Shown piece by piece: positions 23,471 to 35,114 of a stretch of 64,000 nucleotides of DNA. The position numbers were made by a program, and so were the translations under genes. Each line of letters opens with the position of its first letter. The stretch's first letter is position 1. The stretch comes from Xylocopa sonorina (Eukaryota; Arthropoda; Insecta; Hymenoptera; Apidae), in assembly GCF_050948175.1 (NCBI RefSeq), contig NC_135194.1:10904033-10968032 (forward strand). The letters run 5' to 3'. The notes under the pieces were generated by a model. It was not told the origin of the DNA and made no database searches. It saw nothing but the letters and a program-made list of their open reading frames with translations.

Positions 23471-25320
23471 TGTTTAAATTTGATTAGGGGTTTGTGTTAC
23501 TTGGCGGCAGGTGTTTTCCTGCCTCTGAACGTCTACGAAACGAATAAAATATTGGTAAGCGTCATTATGTAAGCATTGCATTCGTCACACTTCGATCGGG
23601 ACTTTTTTAAATGGGCTAGATGTTCACTCGATTCGGTTACTGTCGTAGGATAAACACTGTACAAGTGTCATTTGTGCAAGTTTTGCACACTGATGTTCTT
23701 TTACTTGCCGCAAGGTTGCTCCTTGTAGGAGAACTAAAATTAAATATAGTTATATTAAATAAACAACAACAAGCCAAATACCTATTTTAATATTCGTGTA
23801 CTAACAAGATTGGATATACGGAATTAATAATTCCACGGTACGTACAATGTTTGTAGTAAAATACCCAATGAGATCGCGCAAAGTAACCAAGTCGATGTCT
23901 ACAATGAACTGTGTCTAAATTCAGGAGGCAGTAATTAGTTCTATTAATAGAATCCGTAGATCTTCCGTGGCCAGGACAAAACTATTCCACCTCGGTGTCG
24001 GTGTTCGCCTCTGTACTACCTGTTGGAAGTTCACATATCTATAGGTGTGAAATTACTCGCTTTCGACGCGCTCTTCCTTTTTTACCAGGCCGCGATTTCA
24101 CAGTTCGGCTGCGGGTACAGGCGTTTGTGCGTGTCCCGCGCGGCTGTACAGACAGCCACTTGAATTCTGCCGCGTCCACAGCCGCTTCCCATTGGACCAT
24201 CGCCGGGTCACCTGTGTCCAGCGTCACGCGAGGCGTGTCGGCATCTGTACGATCGTCTGTACGTAATCGTGACGGATAAAATCCACGGATTCGGCTCGGC
24301 GTTGTTGCCTGTTAGCCCGTGAGAATGATAAAAGCCCGTGAGAATTATAAAAACCGGCACGATATAGATGCAGACGAGAGCAGCGGGGAGCCAAGCCCGT
24401 TTCTTGTCTTCCGTTCGACGAATCCGCTTACGTTCCATTGCATCGACACAGCTGTCCACACGTCGATGTGTAGGGTCCTTTACGCGTACCAAAATGTACA
24501 GGATGATTGTCATATGGAAACGAATTAAATGAAAGCAATTAATGGTAAATAATTTTCCATTTCTCGAAACGTGTGTCATAAGAAATGATCAGGCGGAGAA
24601 GATGGCGATTGATTTTCAGTTTCATTGCTAAACTCAAACTTGTCGATTCGTTTTTATGATATTTTTATGTGTATATATACCTGGTAAAAACACTTATTAG
24701 GTCAATAATCCTTAGTCCTTATTTATGTTTACTGAGGCTTCAAGAAATGTCGCAACAGCTTTGCACAATGAAAAGGCAACCGACAAAGCGAAATAATAGC
24801 AATTTTCGGCGATTTCGATATTTTTTCGGGAATTCCTTAACGCGTTCTATCCGACTAGATATCAATTATGCCTCGCGTTGCAAGTCCTAAAATTTTTTGG
24901 CCACTCGAGTGATTCCTTTTAGATTTCGTGCCACTAACTTTTTCACGGTTGACCGCTCGGTTTCTCTCTGTCGATTGTTCCGTACAAATGGTACGTGGCA
25001 CTCGTAGACACGATAAATCATTGGCTAAAAATTCTTTTACGTAAAGAGAGTTGACCTATTACAGATACAGTGGTACAACCTGCGAGTTCTACGTACATCG
25101 TATCTTTTTATATACACCATTCTACGCATTCTACATTTAAAATTTACAAGAGAAGAGGAGATACGATCAAATTCACCGGTCACCATTCTTACAGTGCTCG
25201 CTGCTTCCGTCGTTCGTCTATTAAAGTCGCTAGGACGCCGCGATAATCTTATCCGTCGCTCGTAGGGACGCGCGATCGCAGAGCAGCCGAGTGCTGGCCG
25301 TGAGCATTGGGTGAAACCAC
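23471..25320. other. mixed, mostly AT-rich spacer
   Basis: It contains one short tandem duplication (separate entry). No gene, no RNA gene and no paired inverted repeats were found. Confidence 0.45.
24315..24352. repeat. 19-bp tandem duplication
   Basis: Two adjacent 19-base copies (24315-24333 and 24334-24352) begin with GCCCGTGAGAAT and differ at one base. Confidence 0.9.
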
Positions 25321-26070
25321 AAAAATGAAGAAGAAAATGAAGATTTCCTGGCGCAACGCGACGCGAAGGAGGGACGAAAGGCAGCGGAGGGAGAGGGCGA
25401 AGACGAACCGTACAGTTAAACTGTTATGACATAATTAGGAGCGATCCGTGGAGCGTCCGGCGGTACGTATTGGACGACGATGGAGTCGTGGGCCAGGGTG
25501 GCGGGGGCCAAGGCAAAGAAACGGGGTGTAAAAAAGAAGGATCGCCTCGGAGTCGAACTCGGAATCGAGTAAACCTGCCGGACGCAACCATTCATTCTTC
25601 CCTCGTCCGTGGTACCATTTGACCGGTTCATTCAGGGATTTAAGACTTTTCCTAGAGCTCGCGCCCCCCATCGCTTTGTTTCGTCCGCTCGGTTTCTTTT
25701 TCGTCCACGGATCGCTACCGCTCTCGTTTCCATCTCGTTCCATCTTTCGCCACGGTCTGTTCACGACGCGGTTACGCTGTCCCGCGTCACGTGAGCGCAA
25801 TTTTCTGCGCCGATGGCGGGTCGTGCGGATCGGAGAGCTGGCCTACGAACGCCTCGGACCTACCCGCGTCGCGTTTTACAATACGCCTGCGACTTCTCGG
25901 AACTCCCGCGCGTACCTATGCAGTTGGTCCTCTCCCTTTCTCGCGGTCTCGATCCTACGGTTGCTCCTGCGACGGAACGCCGGCACTGCGATTTTATTTC
26001 GCATTGGACCCACCCCTTCCCCTGAGGTTCGCCGTGGTAAACGCGTTGCCCGTACCGTTTGATGGAAATT
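25321..26070. other. purine block then pyrimidine/CpG block
   Basis: 25325-25545 is G/A-rich and 25600-25800 is C/T-rich, another R-then-Y pair. Frames over it on both strands are Arg/Ser/Pro-rich with no recognised domain. A 34-codon frame from the ATG at 25324 is Lys/Arg-rich and unsupported. Confidence 0.55.
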
Positions 26071-26610
26071 GAGAGCGGGAGTTAATGACCGTTTACGAGG
26101 CGTTCTGCAGAGGCAGCATTAACCGGTGAATTTCTATTTAAATTGATAGAAAGCGTGACACGTCGCGATTGTCCACTGGTTTTCACCTGAGGCATATGTG
26201 CACGGGTTTGGTTACGGAGGGACGCGTTGAAATTAATATCAACGCAAGATTTTAGGTTTAACATGTGCTGTTGAAGCAATAATCCTAGGTATCGGGTAAT
26301 TTCGAATCAGACGTAGCACAGTCAAATGGTTCGTTTAGCTCAGGATCCTTGAAAATCGCGCAAAGTTTAAACTGACCATTCCCCCAACTTGAACCTGATC
26401 AAATATTCGTGAAGAGAGTTAGAGCGGTGAGTGCGGTGACTCGATGTATTCAAATAAGGACCAATTATTTGCTCGTTTAAGAAATAAATAGAATCGCATC
26501 TCAAATGGCCCGATTAATTACTTGGTCGAGTGTATATTTCTATATTTTACCGTTGTTACTGTGTATAACGAGCTTACATCAATATCACAATCCTATTATT
26601 TATTTCTGCG
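26071..26610. other. AT-rich spacer
   Basis: Nothing seen. Confidence 0.5.
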
Positions 26611-26833
26611 AATTGCGGTGGCGTGCAGTTCAAGCTCTAGGAGCGCCGCTTCCCACGTATTTTCTAAAGGATAAATAATAAATACATATCGCGCGATTAT
26701 TTTTGTCAGAATATTTACGTCGCATCTATTTTAGAATCGAAATAAATAAACTGCTTATTTTTGTATTTACTTGTAATTTTTATGGGAACACAGCTTCCCT
26801 ATCAGCAAGTGCCACCGCACGCCACTAGCAATT
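26611..26833. mobile_element. inverted-repeat element, probable small non-autonomous DNA transposon or foldback
   Basis: The left end (aattgc-ggtggcgtgc from 26611) and the reverse complement of the right end (ending at 26833, aattgc-tagtggcgtgc) match over the first 15 or more bases with one small gap. Looser similarity continues to a TTCCCA word in each arm. The interior of about 130 bases is AT-rich and non-coding. A target-site duplication could not be settled, because the flanking AATT may be either part of the arms or the duplication. It could also be a simple genomic inverted repeat. Confidence 0.5.
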
Positions 26834-27210
26834 ATTGTATTCTCATCACATTCTCATAGCATTCGCTGTATCACTTCGAACATAGTTCAACAAGTAACTA
26901 CAATTTTCAAATTCATTAGACCATAAAAAGACACGAAAAGAGGGAGGAGAAAGGGGTGCAACGATAAATGAACATCGCATTCTCGAGATTGAAAATTTTT
27001 CTAATCGCGCTTGCAATTCGCACAAGTCAATAAACACAATCCATTAGCATGTAGCAAATAGCGCTCGCACTGTCTTCACCACCGATCTTCCAATCTCGAC
27101 AGTGACAGACTCTTCTTCTTCCACCCTCGTTCCTCCTCTTCCAACCATTCATCGAGCAACCCCCTCCGAGCAAGAAGTATTCTCTCTTTCTCTCTCCCTC
27201 TCCCCTCCAG
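26834..27210. other. AT-rich spacer ending in CT-rich tract
   Basis: 27106-27210 becomes strongly pyrimidine-rich and ends in CTCCAG. It serves as the polypyrimidine tract of the candidate acceptor at 27210. Confidence 0.45.
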
Positions 27211-27306
27211 GATCTGATTCGATTTGTCGTACAATGCTGTTCACGATGTGATTACATGCCAGAGGTCCCTGCAGCTGGCTTAGCGATGCCAGAGCTCAGG
27301 CACCGT
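27211..27306 (+). CDS. candidate internal coding exon, 96 bp, phase 0/0
   Basis: About 30 bases of near-pure pyrimidine end in CAG at 27210, and a perfect intron-side donor GTAAGT starts at 27307. The enclosed 96 bases are exactly 32 codons. Only the frame that starts at the first exon base is open (the other two hit TGA at codons 2 and 13), so the phases agree at both ends. The peptide starts DLIRFVVQCCSRC, continues with PEVPAAGLAMPELR, and has three cysteines. No family is recognised. The last exon bases CGT are not consensus, and a CT-rich tract makes a good-looking acceptor by chance, so it remains unproven. Confidence 0.35.
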
Positions 27307-28876
27307 GTAAGTTTACAAAGTGCCGCGCTGTCGGCGGCCCGCTCCGTCTACGGTGGAAACGCACTGAAAACGCATCATTTTTCGGCTGCTGAGCGTTTCT
27401 AACTATCAAACTGATTTTTCTGCGCACGCACAGCGCACAATTCAACGTATGTACGTTCGCAGAGGCATTTATTTGCGTGGGACAGAGAATGGACTGAATA
27501 AAATTGCCTGAATTTGTGATATAATCAAAATGGTACAGCAGAAATTGTATATATAGTATTAGACGCCAAGTCACTTCTTCCAATCTTTGAAACTATCCCT
27601 TCAACATTTATGTCAAACATTTTCAGTAACGTTATATTTGCTAAGGGTTTCATTGTAATTGATCGTTGTCACTTGATCAATCTTCCTCGTGCGGATTATA
27701 TTCAGAAACATTAATAGCAACGCATTTGATCCTTCAGTCAAGAATGACTAACAATAAGTTCTATCTAAACGATTCAAAAATTAAAACGGTACCATTCGAA
27801 ATCTATCGTCTGTGGCTTACCATCCTCTAAAATAATAGAGCCGTAGTCTATTCTTAAAGCGATAGGAAATACATTTATTAATCTATCTTTATCTATACTA
27901 TTAAGATGTAAAAAACAGTCGCGAAACACTGGAATCTGAAGAGAATATACATTCGCAATCACCTAACTTCTTTTGTACCAAACTTTAATCCTCTTTAAAG
28001 CACCTCGTCGCTTAATCTCTAATCAGAGCCATTGACACATACATGTACGTCTAATATTTTCGGATAAAAATTCTATTAAATGGAAAATATCGTTAACATT
28101 GGATAAACACAGTACAAAACATGTAAAACATAGTCAGTTTCAACGATCGTTTGCACTTTACAAGCAATTACAAGTGTACGCATAAGTCATAATGACCAGA
28201 CCTCCTACTTTTCAAGGAAGAGGTGTTCGCCTCAGTCCTCCGTCTCCGAAGAAGTTCTCCGACGAAGTTAGGAATCGAATTTTTAAGAACTCGCCAAATT
28301 GAACGGGATAGCGATTGTCGGATCGATGTTAGGAGGCATTTGGCCTCACAATGGGTATTAGAAGGCATTACGAAACGGCGGTCGATCCTAAATGTTCTAC
28401 AGGTTGGTGTAGTCGTCCCGAGTTATAGGTATATAGGCACGGAGAGCGTGGAATCTGAATATGAGCATACATAGAAGCACCTCTGTGGGGGTCTTTATCG
28501 CTGTAATTCGTTTAAAAGGAACTACACGGGCGGGCCGTGAATGCCCTCCTAAGTCATGCTACGCCGGCTAGTGTACTTGTACGTACGTATGTATATGGAA
28601 ACCCGCGCCCGTACGATACCAACACGGGGCGAAGTATAATTGTACGTCTCACGAGCGGTTCGTGACGCGGTTAAATACATTTTTCGGGCCGGATGATCGA
28701 TGAAGCCCGATAAGCGTGTTCAATTAGCGTAGCGCCTTTGTACACGAGGGCGGCTCACCGAATTTATTTATCACGATGATGCACCACCGATCGGAACGGT
28801 TACACAGATGGTTGATATGTCTGTTTAGCGATTACCAGCCGCATCGTACTTTACTCTAATCCTTTTTTTTCCTTAC
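27307..28876. other. AT-rich spacer with a GC island at 28190-28475
   Basis: The GC island has open frames on both strands with balanced residues, including a 36-codon ATG frame starting at 28193 and a plus-strand frame at 28223-28474. Because several frames are open at once and none matches a family, none is called. The rest is AT-rich and empty. Confidence 0.4.
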
Positions 28877-28917
28877 CGTTTTCGAACTGCTTCTTTGTAT
28901 TCTTTCGATCGTACCAT
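28877..28917 (-). CDS. candidate very short ATG exon, minus strand
   Basis: On the minus strand an ATG at 28917 in the context CACATGG opens 13 codons (MVRSKEYKEAVRK) and leads in phase 2 into a CG|GTAAGG donor. The charged peptide resembles a normal cytosolic N terminus, but at this length chance cannot be excluded. No partner acceptor was identified. Confidence 0.17.
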
Positions 28918-31485
28918 GTGAAAAGGAATGGCGGCGTCTCTCGTTTGGATTAGTCGAGTCACCTCAAGTGGAATCGTTTTGTGTTAGATTTGTACGAGGT
29001 CGACTTGACTTCAAGTTTGGTTTCGCGTGAATTCGCTCTGATTTTCCAAATCGAAGTGTATTACATAGTACTCGCAGTATTTGAAGTATGTGCAAGTCAA
29101 GAAAGAAGAATTAGGGGAACTGTGACTTTACTTGTAACTCCAGGGAGCGTTCGAAGGCGAATATTAAGTTCACTAAAGAGTTTTGTTCGATTTTGGGTTC
29201 GGATTGCTTCCTTTTTTTATATCACTTCGTTAAAATCATCTTTTCCCCATTGTAACAAATTCATTTACCGCTCGAACGACTTTTCTTCAATTAAAAACTT
29301 TTGAGAAGAGACCTCTCCTTCTTATTTTTTGTCTGCTACTAAAGGCTGGCTACTTTCTCTTCCAACTAAGCGATGGCTATGTTCAACTCGAAAAAGAAAA
29401 AGGAACAATATCCTCGCACAATGTACGCCATACAAGGAAAGAAGTAGAATAACCGTTCGGCCATTTTCCACCTGCCTTTAGCGCAGCTTCACCTGCGATA
29501 AATCCCACGCGCCAGAAACCGGACAGAATTTTTCGATACGCCTAATAAAATAACAGTAAATCGTTCATTGAGACACTTAAATTCGATCGGCTCGAATTGA
29601 AGCAACTCGACTAATCCGAACGAGGCTAACGACCGGATAGCCACTGTAATTAAAGCGTCGTCGAACATCCTCGAGAATCGTAAATTAAATTCGGATGTCG
29701 CGCGGCTCGCAGCTCGCCGATTTTTATTTGACTCGCCGCCCGATTTAATTTACTCTTCCCTCCCCGGTCAGCGGATCGCAACAGAAGTTGCTGGCGGCCT
29801 ACGGGTTCGAGAAACTTTCCCCGGGTTTCCTCTGGAAAATAAATATTCGGCTGCCAGGCTGATTTATTCCGTTGCAGAATGCGTACGGACTTCCAACGAA
29901 AACAGGCCGACGTTAACCTACTTTCCCCGAGTTTTTGGCTAACGCTACACACCCCTTATCGTTATAAAAGGAGATCGTTGCCTCCTATGAGGCATTCGTC
30001 ATCCATTAAAATAGAAATTCCACGAATATTCATTCACAGTAGCGATTCAAATTTTTCACAATTAATATTCAAGTTTGCATAGAAACTTGGCCCCTAGATA
30101 AATCTACCTGCTGGTAGTTAAGCTTGATTTCCTGAGAAACAAAATGATCCAGCCCTTTATTTCACCTGGTATTGTCTTGTTGCGCTACCAGATCAGCAAT
30201 ATCTCTCTGTATAAAATTCGTACAAAGTTCAACGACGAGCGAAGCTTGTTAAATAAATCATGTCTCAATAAACGTCCGAAGCGCGGGCAAACGGTTGCGC
30301 AACGACGCTTCCCCACGAAACTTTCGCAATCCAGCATTAAGTAAGTTGTCGTCAATTATCCGGCGCGAATATGGTCCGATTCGATCGTTAATCACCGTGG
30401 ACAGCAGGTGTTATTAGGTGTGGTTGGCAATCGGTGCGTAGGCGCCATTTCTACGTAACGGATCGCGTAGCCGGGCGCGGTTCGGTAGCGGGTTAAACGC
30501 GCGTACCTTCAGCCAATCCTCTTTTCGATCGCGTTGTTTCCTCGCGTTTCGAGAGTGCATTCAGCGATGGTAGAAGGGCGGGAGGGGTCCTCGTAGAGAG
30601 AGAAACGGAGAGAACCGCCGTTCCTGATGCGTTAAATTAAAGTTGAACTCCGTAGCAGCTGATGGCGCGGCTGTCGATGGGACGAAATTCGTGACTCCCT
30701 CTTCCAACGACTCGTCCGATGAGGCAGGAGCAAAACGGCAGATGCACGGAAGTATTCAGCCTCGTTCGTTTTTCTTCGCTCCCCCACCGCGAACACCCAC
30801 CGTCGAACGTTCGTTTTAATTATTGTTCCGTGCGAGCGAACTTTCCGAATTATTGTACACCAGAATTGTCGTCGCCGCTCTCGCTTTTTACGAGCTGGAC
30901 ATCCGGCGAATCGTTTTCTGTTCCGAGCGTTGCTCTTCTAGGTTTATCTAGCTGATTTCACCGCGCTCGAACGGTCGCCAACTTTTTTGTTTTTTCTCTA
31001 CGGCGGCACACGGGGCACCGTCGCGCGGCCTTTTGATGCCGCGAAACGAGAATCGCGAATTAAGAGAGTTTCGCCGCGCGAACTTTTACCCGTCCGCGGG
31101 CGAACACCCGCGCGGATTTAATATCGCCCGTTTACGTTTTAATATTCCCGCTGCGCGAAATTAAACCGCGACGGGATTAATTGTTTCGATTTTACGGCTA
31201 GCGGATCGGGAATTTAGAAGCGTACGGACGCGCGTGTCCGCAGGAGTGATACGTAGTACCGTATTGTTATACAGTAAAATCACTAGATCGGTCTCCGAGC
31301 CTCCAGTACGCGCAGTTCTCTAGAACCGTGGCTCTGAATATTTTTATAGACACCTCCGTAAATCGAAGTATTAAAAAGCCAGTGGAACGATACAACTGTA
31401 AACAGGCGTCGTTGTTGGTAACCGCGATGGAGCATTGCTTCCGTATTAATCCGGTACTTTGATCATAAAATTTACATTCACGTAC
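28918..31485. other. mixed spacer, CpG-rich from about 30330
   Basis: 28918-30330 is AT-leaning; 30330-31260 is CpG-rich, with a small R-then-Y pair at about 30560-30920. No gene, no repeat pair. A donor-like AAG|GTACGC on the minus strand at about 30506 has no supporting frame. Confidence 0.4.
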
Positions 31486-31559
31486 CTTCCCGTAGCTCCT
31501 TCCGTATGCGCCACGCCATCGTCAAATTCCCCTTCCCCCCCGTTCGGCCCTGAATCCAT
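31486..31559 (-). CDS. candidate first coding exon, minus strand, acidic N terminus
   Basis: On the minus strand an ATG at 31559 (context CTGATGG) opens 24 codons plus two bases that run straight into AAG|GTACGTG, a near-perfect donor (last exon base 31486). An in-frame TAA lies five codons upstream of the ATG, so the start is defined. The peptide starts MDSGPNGGEGEFDDGVA and is Gly/Asp/Glu-rich with no hydrophobic segment, a common make-up for disordered N termini of nuclear or cytoplasmic regulatory proteins. The sequence upstream on this strand (plus-strand 31560-32165) is purine-rich when read in the sense direction, as seen around other promoter-like blocks here. The family is not recognised, and the next exon (needing phase 2) was not located below 31486. 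Confidence 0.38.
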
Positions 31560-32165
31560 CAGATCCGACACATCTTACAACCCTTTTCCTTACTTAAATC
31601 CAAATAAAGTTTCAGATTCTTGAGTCTCCTCTTCCTTGTCCTCCCTCCTCGGGATCCAACGTAGGCGGCGTTCTACGAACCCCTCTGGACCGGAACTGCA
31701 CCTCTGTCTCCGTTCGTCACGTTCGCATTACAGCCCTTTCCTTTCTTTCTCCCCCATTGGCTCGCCCGCGCCCTCCGCCCTTCGTCTTACAACGGTGCCC
31801 ACCTTCTTCTACCCAACGTCTAACGTCTCCTCTCCCTGTCCCACCCGTCTCGTGGCAACCTCCTCCTCGACTATCCGTCTTCGTTCGACTTACGACCGGC
31901 TCTCGTCCTTTTTCGCCTTCCCAGGCATCTTTCATCCCTGTCCGGCAGCCGCGTGCTCGCCCGCCGGTAACGAGAGGAGAAACACCCTCGCTACTTTTAA
32001 TCGACCCGCGCTTTCTTCTGCTTATACATACCTAGCCAACGTCGTCCCCCACCCCTTCTTCAACGGCCTCTACTCATCTCCATCCGCCACCCCACCAGCT
32101 TCGACCGCTCCCAACCCCCTCGCTTTTTACGTCTCATCTTTACCACCAACATCGTATATAAGTAC
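31560..32165. other. pyrimidine-rich block; leader or promoter of the minus candidate exon
   Basis: C/T-rich on plus, hence G/A-rich on minus. The plus-strand frame of 177 codons at 31636-32169 is Ser/Pro/Thr-rich low complexity and is not called. A TATATAAG word lies at about 32154-32161. Confidence 0.5.
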
Positions 32166-33767
32166 CTAAGGGCGTTGTCTTTGGTCTTTCGCGTATTTTG
32201 CGCTCCGCTCACTACGAAATACCGCGAGGGTAGCTCCGCGATTAAATGCGAAATGAAGGCCGCCAGGAAAGACGCCGGGATGCTTTCGAAGGATGGACGC
32301 CCGATTTTCCGACCGTCTTCGTTTCGGCCCGCGCAGGCCTCTCCTTCGGGATTCCGCGCTAGGCGCCAACAGAGCCGAGCTAACTTTCAGAGATCGATCA
32401 TTAGGAATTTCTATCGAGCAAATTTGTTACGTCTCTTTTTCACACATCCAACGAATCGAACATTCGAAGTCAATTAGAAACCCTCGTTACCTACGAACAC
32501 ATAGCTTTCAAAGAAATCTCTAACATCCATTCGACAGGAACCATCGCGACCATAATCAGAGTGAATAAAAATCTGCAACCAACGAATCCATGAAACAGCG
32601 TTCAACCAACATCCACCTCGATCCTTATACGCGAGCCCAACCTACGCAGGACAATGAAACGCTTTGTTCCGTGGCACCGCGGACGAGGAGGCTGCAGCCT
32701 CTTCCCTCGACGTTCCGCCGCTTGGGCCACTATCCAAGAATGCCCGACGATCCCAATAAACAACGATTGACTGCAGGTGCAAGACAGGACGGAAGCGTCT
32801 CGACGCGTACGTAGGGATAGTTTCGCGGTTTACGGCCGATTACCACGGAGGTCGTAACCGTATGCATGTGCAACGCGAGGGTACGTATGCGAGGATGATG
32901 CACGCGGTGGAAATGGCCTGGATCGGCGTTTGTCAGTGCGGGCTGGGCCAGGTAAAACTGTTGGCGGTTGCGCGTGTGCGTGCGTTACCTCGTGGCTCTT
33001 CCGTAAGGGAGTCGTCGGGCACGGATGCATCGGCCCCGCGCGGCTTCGAATACACTGCAAGTCAGTCAGTTAACTCGCGAGTCAGACCTTTCACTTCGTG
33101 GTCCAGAGAGCACGGCATGGTGCACGATGGTTCCCACAAGTGGGAGCCTTCACTGTCCGATGCTACAGTTTGTTTCTTGTTTCCAAGGAGCACGGGGGGG
33201 ATGGGAACCGGGACGAAGACCGTGAACACCCGCGGACCCTACGGTTCTCCTCTTTTAATATCGACATTCGCGCAATCATCCGATTTTGATTCACTGGTAA
33301 GCCTGTTTAATTTGCCGTGGTATCGATTGCGTGGGCAGTGGTGGGTCCTTGTGTCGTGCTACGTGTGTGTCGGATGAATGGAATCGATGATGTGTGTGGG
33401 ATAATTCGATTGTTGGAAATCAATTTTTAGGACTTTTTTGGTTTTTCTTTGCTACTTCGGTTGTTTTAGTAATAGCTTTGTTCTGACTGTGATGCAAGAA
33501 ATAAAGCATTGGTGGTTTAAATTGATCTTATTGCAAATCAGATTCATCCTTTGGAAATTTAGTAATTCTACTTAAATATTTTATTGAGATTGTAAGTGAT
33601 ACTTGGATGATTTAAGATGTTATTATTTCAATTCCATGATGCTTGAACTTGACAATTCTACCGGCTACCTTCTCTATTTCAATTTCCTTATTACATAGAT
33701 CCATATCAATCTGATTCACAAGATCTTTTTGCAGAAGAAAATTATTCTTATAATAATTATATATAAT

Positions 33768-33768
<1 letters not shown>
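32166..33768. other. GC-rich to AT-rich spacer
   Basis: CpG-rich until about 33400, then AT-rich. A 29-codon ATG frame starting at 32862 runs to a CCAG|GTAAAA donor-like site near 32950 but has no distinctive peptide. Nothing firmly supported. Confidence 0.4.

Positions 33769-33822
<54 letters not shown>
33769..33822. repeat. (TA)n microsatellite
   Basis: About 27 near-perfect TA dinucleotides, preceded by related ATAATTAT sequence. Confidence 0.95.
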
Positions 33823-33825
<3 letters not shown>

Positions 33826-33910
33826 TAGCACCCTTTTTGGCCCCAGCTAGCTAATAAATCGACAAGATCGGGCATTAATGTCTGCGCACCAGTTGTTGGA
33901 AGTCGCAACT

Positions 33911-34544
33911 TTAACCCTTTGCACTCGACGAGTTTTTCGAGCGGATGGTGCTGCAACTCGAGACAATTTGGTAAATGAATTTATATAAAAATTAACATAC
34001 GAAAGTGTTATATATTGATATATTATCTGTGGTTACATTTTGAGAAAGATAATTGTCGAAGTTCAAGTTCTGTAGTGGTATTAGGTGTGATATACAAAAC
34101 GCTTACCAAGGTATTCTGAATTGCCAGGATCTTGTGTTATAGCTGCTGCTTCCGGATTCACTGTCTATTACACTAATTTTTCTGTTTCTCACACTCGATA
34201 CGTAATTACTGTTTACACTTGCTCTATCTCCACTTTAATCATGATCGATTCAAAATTAAACTCGCTTTGAAACTTAAAAATTTCGCGATACGTGTGCTCG
34301 TTACGACCGTCGAAACTGTACTAAGGCTAGAGACATCGTATTCGGGACTACAGTCGTAGACGAATTTTACGTCACAATGTCACTTTCCAAACGAAGACAT
34401 AAACAGCCTGAGGGACCTATTTAGGAATCAATACTTCGCATTTATCCACCAGAGATAACGAAATTCAACATAAATACAGCCGCTCGAGTTGCCACGCGAA
34501 ACATCGCGGCGAGTGAGAGTCACCGTTCGAGCGCAAAGGGTTAA
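33911..34544. mobile_element. piggyBac-type MITE, 634 bp, TTAA-flanked
   Basis: The element starts TTAACCCTTTGCACTCGA (33911) and ends with the inverted match TCGAGCGCAAAGGGTTAA (34544); the 18-base ends differ at one position. TTAA at both outer edges and a CCCTTT start are typical of piggyBac-superfamily insertions. Subterminal inverted words (GCAACTCGAG near the left end, CTCGAGTTGC near the right) extend the symmetry inside. The interior is AT-rich and has no transposase frame, so it is non-autonomous. It sits about 90 bases after a TA microsatellite. Family assignment rests on the ends only. Confidence 0.78.
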
Positions 34545-34772
34545 TATTCCATGTTAGACACCGAACTCCTGAGCCAGTGTAAAGTGAATTCATCTAGCAG
34601 CTCGCTTGTTTTCTTCTCCACGAGGAGCACATTCGAGGTGATGTTTCTGCATACGTCATATATGGGTCAAGATGCATGCTCAACGTGGATGCACGCGTCG
34701 ATTTCCTGCTACGGATCGTTATTCGCCCATAATGAGGCGTAGCTGGAATGGAATTTGAAAAATCCAATTTAC

Positions 34773-35114
34773 ATGAAGAAGAAGTGGATGCGCGACGGGG
34801 AGGGGCTGTATCAAGTGAATGAAACGGGCGCGTTCCGATCGATCGGTAGTTTCATAATTCGCCCTCTGAATAAGATATGGTTAAGTATTTTATTTCAAAC
34901 CGCACGGGCGAATATTTTAAAGGAATTTAATAATTCGATTGTTCGCCGATGCGCTCGATGTAAATATCGAGTGAGCGGGACAAAGGCATTTTTCTCCGGC
35001 TTTCCATTTAATACCAATCGAAACGCGAGTATACAGCGAATACGTATTCCTATCAAAGACGAACTATCGCCTTTGTGGTCACTTCGATATCTCCTCGATA
35101 GTGGTTACATATAA
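34773..35114 (+). CDS. uncharacterised open frame, 113 codons
   Basis: An ATG at 34773 opens 113 codons to TAA. Composition is balanced (Lys, Arg, Asn, Ile, Phe), with a weak hydrophobic patch near the IWLSILF word and a CARC cysteine pair. No domain or signal peptide is recognised. It begins about 230 bases after the MITE; whether it is transcribed is unknown. Confidence 0.15.
   Translation: MKKKWMRDGEGLYQVNETGAFRSIGSFIIRPLNKIWLSILFQTARANILKEFNNSIVRRCARCKYRVSGTKAFFSGFPFNTNRNASIQRIRIPIKDELSPLWSLRYLLDSGYI

Noticed and set aside
24123..24145. miR-210-like sequence
   Set aside because: It shares the TTGTGCGTGT start, but the rest of the mature sequence differs at several positions and no complementary arm was seen nearby.
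25066..25080. TACAGTGGTACAACC, resembling a Tc1/mariner terminal repeat
   Set aside because: No inverted partner was found within several kilobases.
28190..28475. GC island with protein-like frames on both strands
   Set aside because: Three overlapping frames look equally coding-like, so no frame can be preferred and no family matches.
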